From: Bolinopsis microptera
Lineage: Eukaryota; Ctenophora; Tentaculata; Lobata; Bolinopsidae
Assembly: GCF_026151205.1 (NCBI RefSeq)
Contig: NC_087079.1
Location: 1,638,028-1,702,027 of the forward strand
DNA length: 64,000 nucleotides
Direction of reading: 5' to 3'
Below, piece after piece: positions 1 to 13,000 of the stretch (position 1 is the stretch's first letter; each line of letters begins with the position of its first letter). The notes under the pieces were generated by a model that had not been told where the DNA came from, did not search any database, and saw only the letters and a program-made list of their open reading frames with translations. The translations under genes were made by a program, and so were the position numbers.

Positions 1-1059
1 AAAGTTGATAAAAATCGTGAAAATAACAATTTTCAGTGATTTTAGCTATTTTAAATCAATTTGGGCGTGTCCCCACGTGTGCAACTTTTCGATTTTCTAC
101 TTTAAAACTAGCCTATTACACAATTTAGACCTTTAAGAAGCAAAATTGAGCTCCACAACCCAAGGGATAGTCCAACACCAGAGAATACTAATTCACAACT
201 TTTGTGTTTTTATAAAATTATTATTCAAAAAAGCACTAACTTCAATAGCGAATATCGTTATGAAGGAGTAAGGTAGGAAACTTTTCCGGTAGATTTTCAG
301 AATGCTTGAACAACTATCTAAGGTGAAAATGTCCTCAGATTTTGAATAAAATTTCTAAATAATGGTTTAAAATCGATTTGAAAAGTTGTTATTTTGTCAA
401 AAATCAAGTTTTAAAAACACTTAAATTGATGACGTCATCAAGTGATGATGATGACGATAAATTATTTTTTGATATAATGTAAACTAAAGTATAAACAATT
501 ATCTTTAAAACATGTGGTTCGAAATGACTGTAGCTTTTATACTTTTGAATCTACGGACACTTAAATAGTTAAATGTAGGCTACAATTGACTGCCAAAGCG
601 TCTATACATACATATTGATATACTTCACGACAATCTGTTGTAAAACAGGGGTTCCAGAAAACCCACTTCCCGATACTCCTGAAACATGAAATTTTGTTTA
701 CAGTCGATTTGGACAAGGTCTAGACGCCCTGCAAAGTTTTAGATCTCTAACTCAATTTTAACATGGTTTTTAAGGCACCTGAATATGGCGATTTTGGGTT
801 TTTTGCCTAATTTCGTATAACATGCTGGCGCGTATTTTGCGCAAAACCTCCACATAACTATTTCTTATTGCTGTCATCTTTAACATTGAATTAGAATGTT
901 TTGAACTTAAATATACCTGCTGAACTACTTTCGATGAATCTTAATGCCTGGAAAACAATAAAAGAATAAAGGGGATATAATAGTATAGGGGGTAAATAGT
1001 GTTGTGAATATAAGGGCAACGGTTATGCTAGCCAGCATTGTGATATTTCTTGCATCCTG
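1..1059. other. AT-rich intergenic stretch, no gene seen
   Basis: I see no convincing coding frame, RNA gene or repeat array here. A CRE-like palindrome (TGACGTCA) occurs near 430-440. The segment lies downstream of the minus-strand receptor gene, so its right end should contain that gene's 3' UTR. Confidence 0.5.
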
Positions 1060-1974
1060 TTAGTCGAAGTTCAAGACGAATTTTTTCAGTTCTTTCATCC
1101 GCCAGAAATATAGCATCGGGTTCAGCGCCGCATTTAACACCATGCAGAAAAGGTTAGACACAAACCACCAGTAAAATCTCATGAACTCTGCCGATTTTAG
1201 CAGTGTAGTATTGTTCAGAATCCTTACAGTAACCAGATACAAGACTCCATTTGTGAAGGCCGCCAAATTACAAGCCAGAAACACTGCTGTAAAGTAGGAT
1301 ATCGTCACGGATGCTTGAAAGTTATTTTTCCTCGATAGTGATTGAAGATCTTTTTGTCCCGTTGTAAGTTTCGTTAGTGTAACAGTGAAAGCCACTGTTA
1401 TTACTATCGGGGGAATGCCAATGCAGATATTGTAGTGGATGTTGTATGCAATACCCAAGAGGTGATTTTGTGATGCCAGATAACAGAATGGATCGTTCTT
1501 TGTGAAGACCGACTTGGCATTGTAATAGTTTACTGTGAACCGCAAAATCAAATACGCCGCGTAGACAGGTATCGATAGAATAACAGCTCTTTTATTAATT
1601 CTAAAGAAAGGAAACATGATGACTAAAGTTCTTGACACCGACATTAACAAGACCAAGAACATTGACATCTTTTGTAGAAATAAAAACATCATGTACCAAA
1701 ATGAACAAAAGGTAGGATTGTCCATTATCCCAGGGTTCCGTTGGTTAAACAGAACTGCAGCTACAGGTAGGTGGAAGATGCTGGTAACACTGTCGATACA
1801 GCATGATGCTATGTACAGGTTATTTGATAAGCTTCGTCCTGGTTTAGAAAGAAAGTATCTCAGAGAAAAAATGTTGCCTGGAAATCCCACCAAGAAGCAA
1901 ACACTCAATACTGTCGCCAGTAAGACATCGCAGATTCTGTAGTGGAGTTTCTCCAATATTTCTGCGTCATCCAT
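1060..1974 (-). CDS. Orphan class A (rhodopsin-like) GPCR, intronless
   Basis: Single-exon frame of 304 residues from the ATG at 1974 (ATAATGG context). The open frame extends 7 codons further upstream but without another ATG. Seven hydrophobic segments are visible. TM1 carries the GN motif (FPGNIFSL, about residue 32). A Cys at the top of TM3 (TFCSFW) and one in extracellular loop 2 (DPFCYL) could form the usual disulfide. The TM3 end reads SVSRTLVIMFPF where family members have DRY, so the acidic residue and Tyr are replaced (S-R-T). TM7 has the canonical NPxxY (NPMLY) followed by a basic helix-8 stretch (RMKELKKF). The tails are very short, as in lineage-expanded invertebrate chemosensory or peptide receptors. 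The ligand cannot be inferred. No neighbouring paralogue is seen. Confidence 0.85.
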   Translation of the reverse strand: MDDAEILEKLHYRICDVLLATVLSVCFLVGFPGNIFSLRYFLSKPGRSLSNNLYIASCCIDSVTSIFHLPVAAVLFNQRNPGIMDNPTFCSFWYMMFLFLQKMSMFLVLLMSVSRTLVIMFPFFRINKRAVILSIPVYAAYLILRFTVNYYNAKSVFTKNDPFCYLASQNHLLGIAYNIHYNICIGIPPIVITVAFTVTLTKLTTGQKDLQSLSRKNNFQASVTISYFTAVFLACNLAAFTNGVLYLVTVRILNNTTLLKSAEFMRFYWWFVSNLFCMVLNAALNPMLYFWRMKELKKFVLNFD

Positions 1975-3588
1975 TATGAAACCTGTTCCTGTCAAATTAT
2001 AGCATCGTCAAAATATTGTTCTTGTAACTTAACCTGACTGCCACGATTCGTAATAGTTTCTGCTATAAATCAAACCAAAAAATAGATTGAAGTTTACATT
2101 CATCTATTCAAAATAAAGCTAGTTTGATATTCATTATTCATCGAATACAAAAACCATAAATTTAAATTCTGTCTCATTTGAGGCTGAGATTAGTCACAAC
2201 TCACAACAAATTTGCTTCATTGTGCTAATAGTTTATGGAAGTTCAAGATCGCACAACCTGAAGACCTTTTAATTGTTCTATTTTAACTTTAAGAGACTAA
2301 CGCACAAAATTTTTATAAACCTAGTCAAAAACCATGAAAACATCAAATTAAAATATTTTATCTTAAAATGTACACACTACACCACTGTAACTCTGTAAGA
2401 GACTAATGAGGAGTTTGGTAGCTGGGAGGGGCCGTCGCCGACTAAACATACTTTACCTGGACCTTGCGAACATTAACCTCATGAAAAGATGACAATTGGC
2501 GAAGCGAACAAAATGTTGATTCATTCGGTGAAACTGAATGAATCTGAGATTAGTTACATACGTAAGATCGATTTTTATTATTAATGGTAGAGTGCAAAAT
2601 TGTCAACTTAAGTCATCTTTCCAGGCAGCAATAGGAATATAGTAATAGTATGTAAAATATAAACAAAGAACTTACTCTGTGAATGTGCACAATTAAATAT
2701 ATAAACAAAAATAAAGTAAGTAGTATAAACTACAAAGCAGGTGCGTTACTCCTTTTAAAGCTTTAGGACGTGATATCACAACTAGAACGCTCTGCTAAAT
2801 AGTGAACACTGTAAACATATTTTAGCTCATTATAATCCTGTGCGGGAAGTGGTTGCTAAATAGTGGTCGATATAATAGTTGGGATGTAATTGTTATGGCT
2901 GATAATTTGTGTTGGTATTAGCGAGATCATATTACCATTGCGCATCTTGACCGAGCATGAGCGACTTTAACTGTTCTGGCAACACCAGCTGACTCCAAGA
3001 AAGTACGTTTTAGGCACACCTAGACCTCGATATTCAACGGTAAGATACGGGCCACATCGCCATGCTGGCAAACGCCTCCGGGGGTTTTAAAAGAAGAAAA
3101 ACAAGTATTTAGACCCAAAAGAAAGTTCATCGTCAGTCCAAATCTGATTCAAACGACTACAATTATGTCCGCTCACGAAATTTCTGTCCAATTTAAAATG
3201 ATTTACGCCCAAATTAATTACAATCTCTAAAAATATCTAAATCAAATTACCTACTTTCTCCCTGAAAGTGAAACTGCACACACTATTTAACAAAAATGAA
3301 AGTGAGCGTGTGATATAAGATATTACTGTTGGAGTTTTAGACCATGATATAACTTGTGATTTACAAATGTTTTAACGATATATTATATAAACAGACTAGA
3401 CGTTAGCTCATTAGAATCCTAAACGGGAAATGGTTATCAATGTGGTCTCTAGTCGGTCAGAGTTAATTGTCATATAACTCAATAATATGTTATGAAGTCA
3501 TGATATTGTTGAGATTGTAACGTGTATCTTGGTCAGCACATGAGCCGCTAACGACCCCAGAGGGCGGAGACACCCTCTCTATCTCTGT
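1975..3588. other. Intergenic, upstream of the GPCR
   Basis: AT-rich sequence with no coding frame I can support. The part next to 1975 should contain the promoter of the minus-strand receptor. No clear core element was recognised. Confidence 0.4.
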
Positions 3589-3702
3589 ATCTATAAATAC
3601 AAAAACATGCTTTAGACTTTAGCTGCATCTATAAATACAAAAACACGCTTTAGACTTTAGCTGCATCTATAAATACAAAAACACACTTCAGGTTTCAGCT
3701 AA
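3589..3702. repeat. 38-bp tandem repeat, 3 copies
   Basis: The string ATCTATAAATACAAAAAC recurs at 3589, 3627 and 3665, giving a 38-bp period. The third copy is diverged. No gene is associated. Confidence 0.8.
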
Positions 3703-4850
3703 ATATGTATAAATAAAAAGCGCGCCGAGGGCGTTTTGTGATAAGTTGTGGTCTTTACCACAAGCAACGATAATGTTTAAATATGAGATTTATTGCCAGG
3801 TCATAAAACCCTAACGTTACAAAACCCTAACGCATCTGTTTTCAGATGGGTCGGGTTATAGAGGTCCATAGAGAAATTAATCATTTGTCGGTGCATTAGT
3901 CATGAAACGGGAAACCTACAGTTCATTAGTCCTTGAGTTTTATTTGTATAGAGGTCTTCTGTACTCTTGACCAGTTTTTTGGTCATATAGACATAGTTGC
4001 AATGACACTAATGTTTATCAAATCGCGGTGTTAGGTACCTTCAGTGGATCTGTTTTCAGTTGGGTCGGTATAGGTCGTTAATTCTGATGTGACCAATAAT
4101 TTGTTTGCAGTAATCGATTATTTAGATGATCTGAATCGTAAATCTTAAAGTTCATTTATAATTATAGTCCTTGCAACTTTTCCCCAGTAAAGTAGTAATA
4201 ACTACTATAAGTATAAAGTAGTAGAAGAAAGTTATAAACGTTGTGATCTGACCATTAAAATCAGCTTGAACCAGCTCAGCAGGGTGGAGTAAGGAGATCC
4301 CGTGATAGGAATATCACAATAGCCTAGCGAGTTGTGGATATTTTACACCTCAAAGTTGAGCAACATCTCTTTTCGTTTTAGCTTCACTCATTTTTTAAAT
4401 TAGGTTAATGTGTACATAAAAATTATACTGTATGTATTGTAGATAAAATATTCAGCTATCGGATTATATGGTCAAAAAGCAAACATAACTTTTAACAAAA
4501 TATTACATTCGTAATTGAACTACAAATCTTTGACGCGTATTTGTTTAAAAAGTTTGTTATGTGCGGAGTCCCTTATTCATATTATATTATGTATTAACTA
4601 TAAACTTTTACAAATTTTTATGAATATTTTACATTAATGTTTGCCAAATAATTTGCAATCAAATTGTATTATTATTGATAACTCAAATAAAAAGTTGTTA
4701 TGATCATTCGGCTACAAAACGTTTCCTATCAGAACAAGTAATAAAACCGTCCAGGGGAGGTCCCGTCTGTGCGCGCCGGGTTGTCATAAGTGCTAGAAAA
4801 TTTAGAGATGTAGGCAGTAAAACGATTTGTGGCACAAATATGTTTCACCA
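3703..4850. other. Intergenic, nothing recognised
   Basis: AT-rich sequence with many short frames but no recognisable protein, RNA gene or repeat. Confidence 0.4.
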
Positions 4851-4859
4851 CTGTACTCG

Positions 4860-5815
4860 TTGTAGGATTACAACCTACCAGGACGCGCACCGAATTGGAC
4901 TGTGGACTCGTCGACGGTCATGTATATATGGAACAGATATTTTACGAGTATCACCCGTTAACTGTACTTGGTACTGAAAACTTTTTATTTATAGTCAGTG
5001 TAATAAGCGCCAAGCGCGAGCACAGAACGTTTTCTCCGATTTCGATAAATTTGGTACCAAAAGTTGTTTAAAAATGTGAATTAAATAAATCCACAGTGTA
5101 ACAATTTTCGCTAAAAATGCGTCACGGCGCTTGTTTGCCGCGCGTGCTTTTTGTGCGCAAATTTTTAGTCTTCGGCCTAACTTCACTTTTTCAATTATTA
5201 TCACATAGTTATTATGGTATTGTAATCATGGCTCATCGAGACAAAACTTTTAATACTAATATTTTAACTTAGGTGCTTTAAATATTATATAATCTTGGTA
5301 CCAAAAGTTGCGTCTGATTAAGTTCATTACTTGATTCACGATGCATCAATCCTCCGCATTTCGCCGATCTGCATACGTGGTTGCGAGAAGAATTATTTGA
5401 TGCGCGGCGCGACCCAGTAGTGCATCGCGCTACAAGTTCATTGCATTACGATCCTGTAAGAATTATTTCAAACTATTCAAAATTCTAGGAGTTATAGGCA
5501 TTTAAGGCGATAAATTAACCATTTTTCGTTATATAACGGGTGATACTCGTAAAATATCTATTCCATATATTGGACCGACGAGTCCAACTCGGCGCGCGTC
5601 CTGGTAGGTTGTAAACCTACCAATTTTTTGTCCTTTGTTCACTTTTTGCAATGCACAGGTAAGGATGTAAGGAGGTAAGGAGGCCCACATACATCTCGAC
5701 GTTATCGTGCTACACGGTGAATTTTCATTATTCACAGTCAAAGGCAACTTTTGGTACCAAATTTATCAAAATCAGAGACAAAAAATTCTGTACCAACTCA
5801 TGGCGCTTATTACAT
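4860..5815. repeat. Inverted duplication with GGTACC motifs
   Basis: Block A at about 4860-4960 reappears inverted at about 5530-5625. Both copies contain the string ACGAGTATCACCCGTTA in opposite orientations next to a CCTACCAGGACGCGC segment. Block B at about 4993-5065 reappears inverted at 5745-5815 (TTTGGTACCAAAAGTTG). A further TTGGTACCAAAAGTTGCG copy lies near 5296. The order is A B ... A' B', so this is not one simple hairpin. It is probably two or more copies of an unclassified dispersed element. Open frames here are translations of the repeat, not genes. Confidence 0.65.
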
Positions 5816-7049
5816 AGACTATTAAGAGCTATTTAAGAGAAAACGAAAACAAATATGGTACAACTGGCTGTAGTCCTCTGCTAGCTAAGTCTCATGTTAG
5901 CTAGCTGATAGGACTATAATACGCGCATTATGTAGAAATCAGCAAGAGTCGTGATGTTTTAGCTTAAATTAGGTCTCGCGCGTTCCGCAAAGTACATAAG
6001 TAACCAAAACAAACCTCTTTGTAACCGTCGTCCAATAATTCAGAACATTTTGAGATAAAAATAAGATTTATCATTTAGATGGCTTCTTGTTCTAAATGTT
6101 TAGAAAGTTCAATTAAGAGTTGTTTCTGTCCTACAAATGATATCTTACGTTTGCTTAAGGATCAATCTTATCAGCTGGGTAATGTTTGATGAGCCTTCCT
6201 GGATGTGACAGTAGATATTCTACAAATGACAGGATTTCGGATGACAAATAGATCTGCTAGAATGTGTCGCCCCCAAAAGCTATGGAACAGCTTGTTCGTA
6301 ATAAGGGGGAACGTGAATGTAAGTCAATTTGACGGTGTTATTTTCGATGCTTTGTGAAAGCTATCAGAGAGGAGTTCAGCATTGATATGAACCGGGACCT
6401 ACGTTATAACAAATGAAATGCAGTTTCAATTATCTAAATAATTAATGTAATAAATAATCAGATGTTCTCATTGATATTGGTAATGATGGGTACAAGTTTG
6501 TTTTAACACGTGATTACGATTAACCATTCAATTTGCAGTATCACGAGTCAAAAAAATCTGACAACTTATTTTGATAGAGCTATCTGTATATTATACTTTC
6601 AATTTTCTTTTATAAATCAACCTTAATCTTATGATCATATTAGTGAAAAAACAAAAGACTAGAGATCGTATTCAACTTTTGAATTAAATAATATAAACGT
6701 TTGTTGCATTATATAATTTATACAAGTTATAACCAATCTGAAAACTCTGTATGTTTTATCATAAACTATGGAAGAAATCGTAAATATTTGGTTCTAATTC
6801 TGTCCATTCTTTACATTATACACCACACGAACAAAGGCTCCAGGCCCTCACAAATCTTAAATGTAATGCTATGGACATTATAATATTATAATACATAATC
6901 TGTACGCGTATGAATATGTACATTATAAAAAACAACCAAGATAAAGTGCTCTCTGAATTAAAATTACATCAAGTAAATAACTTATTTACTAAATAAGTAA
7001 TGTGGACTGAAAATAAAATGTACAAAAAATACATGATAAGAAGCGGGCT
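5816..7049. other. Intergenic, downstream of BBS2
   Basis: No coding frame supported. The 3' UTR of BBS2 (minus strand) must begin at 7049 and run leftwards. I see no unambiguous AATAAA signal on the minus strand close to the stop. Confidence 0.4.
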
Positions 7050-10000
7050 TCAAACACCACCACATTCGATGATTTTGAAGAGTTTTTCAACGTCACCCTG
7101 TTTGATAGCACTTCGGCAGGCTGTTACAACTTGAGTTTTAGGTTTTCCTACCCTCAGACGTCCTGCTTTCTGAATACCCTGGGAAATAAATAAAACTTTA
7201 TAAATTTATATTGTATAATATTAATTTAAAGTATCGAACTGTTAAAGTGCTCTCCAATTTTTCTTAAAGAAAAATAAGCCGGATTCCGAAGAATGGATAG
7301 TGGCATGGATACGTCTAATTTTTAGGGTATATCTTCAAAAAGAATAATTTAAAATGCTGCTTTAACCTGATTGACAATCTTGAGACAGGCGAGTAGCTCG
7401 GAGTGATTGTTACAACGAATATTGTAACCGTTTACAAGATCCCTGTAAGAGAGGAAGTTAAAAATAATATTTCGCAGGGTTTCCATAAAAATGTTCTGAC
7501 CCAAACTTCTGCATCTAAAGAGAAGGCTCCGATTCTCATATTGATGATACTCTAGCTGCCCAATGGGACAGCACCGCGGACTGTGTTCCTTGACTAATAG
7601 TACCGTCCCTGATTGGTCACCAAATAGCACGTGACAAGATCGTTGATCGTGATTGGTGGCCATAGTATTGGAGTGATACAGGTGCGGTTTCCATTGTTAC
7701 GAGATTCGAGCACTTATTATACTAAAATAGGGAACGCTTCTCTTCAGGAAGACAATGCGACATAAAAAGAGCTCGCCGAGTGACAAGATCGCATTTTAAA
7801 GTTATTATAAAGGCAGATCTCAGGGACCTACGAGAGCATGGCGAGATGCTTATTAATAGATCCTTCCTTTCTCTGGTTCAATAAAAACAACAAATCTACC
7901 ACGGGGAGATGGGCCAGAGTGGAGCTTTTATTCGATTAATTGCACAAATAAATACCAAGGGATTCTCTCACAACAGTTCTGTGTCATGAGGATAGGTAAA
8001 AGCTTTATTAAGATTATAAATAGTAATCGAGGATTGCAGTATTTTAAGTTCAGATGATATTTTAACAGCTAAGTATTGTCATGGCGACGTGATGTCCATA
8101 TCCACTTTACATCCATTACCAAAGTACTGATCTCTACCCAGGAATGTGATGTGTTGTTTTAAGTGCTCCAGAGAGTTATTTCCAACCTATTTTACTTTTT
8201 AAAGGACATTCTACAAATAAATACCAATTAACCCCCTTTACAAGAGCAGCCTCAGATATACAATATAGAATCAGTTAAGACGTTGGTAGGATATGCAGTT
8301 GTACCCCGAAATAATGTGCCCAGGGTAAGTGACCATCAATACCATTAATCCGCTACTAATGAACAACAGTATCTTGATTTAGGATAATATGACAAAATAA
8401 TGTGTCAACACTACACAGTCTAGACCCTAGTGCGTTGTCCTTCAGCGGAGACAGGATTACTGGGTTAATTTTCTAGCATTTTCAGGTGCTTTCATATCTT
8501 TAACACTATATCCGGTGGTCTATTGCATCTTTAACCCCATCTTTAACAGTTCGACTGTCCGATTTTAAAATTACATAATATTGTCTCCAGATAGACTCAA
8601 CTGAAATCGTCAACGAATTAAACTCTAACCTGTTAAGATCGTATAACTTGAGATAACTCTGTTTCATACTGTTCATGTCGTTCATGAGGCGCGCGTCCTC
8701 CGCACGTACCACCAGACTCCGGATCAGATTGCTGTGGTCTGCCATCTCTGCTGTAAGCTTCTGTCGGACGTTGTGATACTCGTCAACTTTAACCAGTACC
8801 TGATGTAAGATGGGATTAGCAACAAGCTCTAGGTTGTGGAATATGAGAGATTTATAAAATGGCGTGTTGGTAATAACTGAGACATTATGGCACAGATTTC
8901 ATGGTTAAGCTATTAACTGTAAACGGGGAAACAGGTAAATATTATATAAAGCACCTCTTTAAGCTTCTCAATAAAGTCGGGGAAGTTGGCGGTGGATGTC
9001 ATGTTCTCAATATTAAGAGAGGCAGCTAGAGCCTGTACTATATCCCCAACCAAGTCAATATCCTCACAGTGTATCGTTATTGTACCTGAGCGGATCCGAG
9101 TTAATTCGTATTAGCGATCTTAAAAGCTTAAATGAGGTGGCGGTAAAATCATAAATAGTTTAATCTTGTCTCAGTGGAGCGTTTTTTAACCACCACTTCA
9201 CACATTATATCATTAAGTCAAGTAACAGGCAAAACACAATGTAACTCCCGTGACTAGCAACTGCGGAGTGTAGTTCTGTAGCTGTCAACTAAAAATCAGA
9301 ATTCATAAACTGCGTATGAATTTAAAAGTTTATATTAAAGTTCGTATTAAAGTATTAGCACAACTTTTACAATAATTGGACATTAAATCGGGGAAAGTAA
9401 AATAAATATTCCTGCTGCCAACTTAATTTGTCTCTCAAAATACTTCCAGTGTCTCTCAAAATGCTTCCAGACACGAAAAGTGCGCATTATCTAAATTGCA
9501 TAACTAAACTATTAACCTGGAACCATGTGGAGGAATATTGGACATCCAGTTCTCAGCGCCATCAGTTTTAGATCAAGTTCCGTGTCAGCAGAAATCTGAG
9601 GTATTTAGTTAAGATATTTTGTAAAATACAGCTGTTTAATCACACGTTTGTATGATACTGACAATTGAAAACATTATTATTAAGTCTATTGAGATGGGAG
9701 GTGGGATGAAACTTGAAATAAAGTACGCTTGACAGTCATATTTCTAGTTGGTGATATTAATTATTGCTCTGCTTTGAATACAACTATTTTTGCTGCCATT
9801 TTTTGAATATTTCGTGTGGTCACAGGACGGTTTAAATGCACGTGCAAATAATCGCGCGCAACACACAAAACACACATGCACACAACACTCTCGTGCAGTG
9901 CAGTGCTACGAACTCACTGCGCAAACCTCCTCGTCCAGCAGGAAGTTCTGATTAATCCACATCACCACCCGGTTTATCCGCTCGTTGACCGGGAAGGAGA

Positions 10001-13000
10001 CAAAAGATTTGGGCTTAGCGGTGTTAGTGGGAGCCTGGATGTAGAGGGTAAAGCGAGGGAGCTGGCGGGATAGCTCAAACACGTGGTACTGTGAACTGTT
10101 CTTGTGCCTGAGGGAGGTGAGTCAGAACACGTGGTACTGTGAACTGTTCTTGTGCCTGAGGGAGGTGAGTCAGAACACGTGGTACTGTGAACTGTTCTTG
10201 TGCCTGAGGGAGGTGAGTCAGAACACGTGGTACTGTGAACTGTTCTTGTGCCTGAGGGAGCTGGCGGGATAGCTCAAACACGTGGTACTGTGAACTGTTC
10301 TTGTGCCTGAGGGAGGTGAGTCAGAACACGTGGTACTGTGAACTGTTCTTGTGCCTGAGGGAGGTGGGTCAGAACACGTGGTACTGTGAACTGTTCTTGT
10401 GCCTGAGGGAGGTGGGTCAGAACACGTGGTACTGTGAACTGTTCTTGTGCCTGAGGGAGGTGGGTCAGAACACGTGGTACTGTGAACTGTTCTTGTGCCT
10501 GAGGGAGGTGGGTCAGAACACGTGGTACTGTGAACTGTTCTTGTGCCTGAGGGAGGTGAGTCAGAACACGTGGTACTGTGAACTGTTCTTGTTACTGAGG
10601 GAGGTGGGTCAGAACACGTGGTACTGTGAACTGTTCTTGTGCCTGAGGGAGGTGGGTCAGAACACGTGGTACTGTGAACTGTTCTTGTGCCTGAGGGAGG
10701 TGGGTCAGAACACGTGGTACTGTGAACTGTTCTTGTGCCTGAGGGAGGTGGGTCAGAACACGTGGTACTGTGAACTGTTCTTGTGCCTGAGGGAGGTGGG
10801 TCAGAACACGTGGTACTGTGAACTGTTCTTGTGCCTGAGGGAGGTGAGTCAGAACACGTGGTACTGTGAACTGTTCTTGTTACTGAGGGAGGTGGGTCAG
10901 AACACGTGGTACTGTGAACTGTTCTTGTGCCTGAGGGAGGTGGGTCAGAACACGTGGTACTGTGAACTGTTCTTGTGCCTGAGGGAGGTGGGTCAGAACA
11001 CGTGGTACTGTGAACTGTTCTTGTGCCTGAGGGAGGTGGGTCAGAACACGTGGTACTGTGAACTGTTCTTGTGCCTGAGGGAGGTGGGTCAGAACACGTG
11101 GTACTGTGAACTGTTCTTGTGCCTGAGGGAGGTGGGTCAGAACACGTGGTACTGTGAACTGTTCTTGTGCCTGAGGGAGGTGGGTCAGAACACGTGGTAC
11201 TGTGAACTGTTCTTGTGCCTGAGGGAGGTGAGTCAGAACACGTGGTACTGTGAACTGTTCTTGTGCCTGAGGGAGGTGGGTCAGAACACGTGGTACTGTG
11301 AACTGTTCTTGTGCCTGAAGGAGGTGGGTCAGAACACGTGGTACTGTGAACTGTTCTTGTGCCTGAGGGAGGTGGGTCAGAACACGTGGTACTGTGAACT
11401 GTTCTTGTGCCTGAGGGAGGTGGGTCAGAACACGTGGTACTGTGAACTGTTCTTGTGCCTGAAGGAGGTGGGTCAGAACACGTGGTACTGTGAACTGTTC
11501 TTGTGACTGAGGGAGGTGGGGTTGGGTCAGACTTGGGAGTAGGAACTGAGGTATCTTGGGATCTTTTATCTTTTCTCTAGGCGTGTAGTATTAGCTAATG
11601 GGTACTGAGCAATTAAAAATATCTGTAACTCCTACAAGAGAGTTTTGTAGTTATTACATCTGTCAGCACGTTGACAGACACAATGTCGAGGTTCGTGACT
11701 GCTGAGTGTCATCAGATTCACTTAGCTAATGGTAGATATATAAGTAGTGTCACGTGGGTGAGGTTAGGGCATCAAAATGGTTTTAGGCGAACCCTTTTAG
11801 CACTTGAAGTGCTAAGTGCTCAAGATAAGATCCAATAATGAAACTCAAAGTAGCGTTAAATATAGAAGTTAAATGTCGTATGACCACAAGTTCGTGACAA
11901 TTCGTTTTCATCCCCATTAGAGCATGCTCATTGATCCGGGTAGACTCACATTACGATTTGAAGAAGTTGACGATTCATTAACTTTTAAGTGATTCCCAAG
12001 TAAGTGCCCATTCTCTCCATCATAATAAAAAGACCCACCATTAGCCGAAAATCAAACCAACTTACCCGACGAAAGTCTTGACATGTAAGTCAATGGGGAC
12101 GTCTTTAGGCGGGAATATAGGGACACTGAGAGCGGAGGTGATTCCACTGGAAGGTGGGTGTACCACGTGACTCTCTCCGTTAAATATCCCTTCGGCAAAT
12201 ATCATTACTGCCTGAAATATATGGATATGTTACTGTCTGAAATATGTATTTATAGATTACTTTAAAATACATACTAAAATAGTTAACAGCTAGTTAAGGG
12301 GGCTTCATGAAAATTTTCTCGAAATCAACTTTTTAGTTATTTCTAATAGAAGGGAGTGATATCTATCAGCTGCTTTTGATCACATCGAAAAACATTGCTG
12401 GTCAAAGGTTAGCGCTCACGGGTAATTGTGTTGCGCGGTCTTTGAGGTATTGGCCGTCAGATCAACAAATACAGCTGTTAACGATAACTTAGTTCTTCAA
12501 TGTAGAGTGATATTAAGAAATAAATTCATATACATCAGTTACACAACCAAATTACCATCAGGTACACAGTACACCGCGGTTTGGATATTTAGTACAGTAA
12601 AACCCCGATTTACCGCGTAGTTTGGGGGAAGGTCATTTCCAAAATGGTTAGAGGGTAACTAGGGTAGCTATATATTGAGTGATATTTTTAATTGAGAAAT
12701 TTAACGAATTATTCTTGTAGATGTTTAATAGCTTATTTTTGGTTGTTTTCTTTGTACCGTTTCAAACTCTATACATTATAAAGTTTACCAATTTCTTGCC
12801 TCAACCATTTACTACTTCCATATGATTGCGTAATATAAGGATAAAACATGGTGGAAGCAGTAATCGACCGGGATTCCCGGCGCCGTGAAATCCCGGCACC
12901 GGGGGAGCTATTTCTTCCCGGCCCCGGCCCCGGCCGATTTTCAATTTTTGCCGGGAATTTGGCCGGGAATTTTTGATCGAAATCGGCCTAAAACTTTCAT

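Noticed and set aside
5530..5640. A possible hammerhead ribozyme (CGACGAGTCC near a hairpin).
   Set aside because: The CUGANGA core has a substitution and no GAAA segment follows in the right place, so the fold does not form.
10301..11506. A 401-codon plus-strand frame with a 16-residue repeat ([16 protein letters not shown]).
   Set aside because: It is the 48-bp array read in one of its open frames. The unit is explained by the BBS2 acceptor and exon start on the other strand.
12426..12620. A 64-codon plus-strand frame.
   Set aside because: It spans the solo arm of the TTAA element and a pogo-like end, so it is a transposon-derived chance frame.
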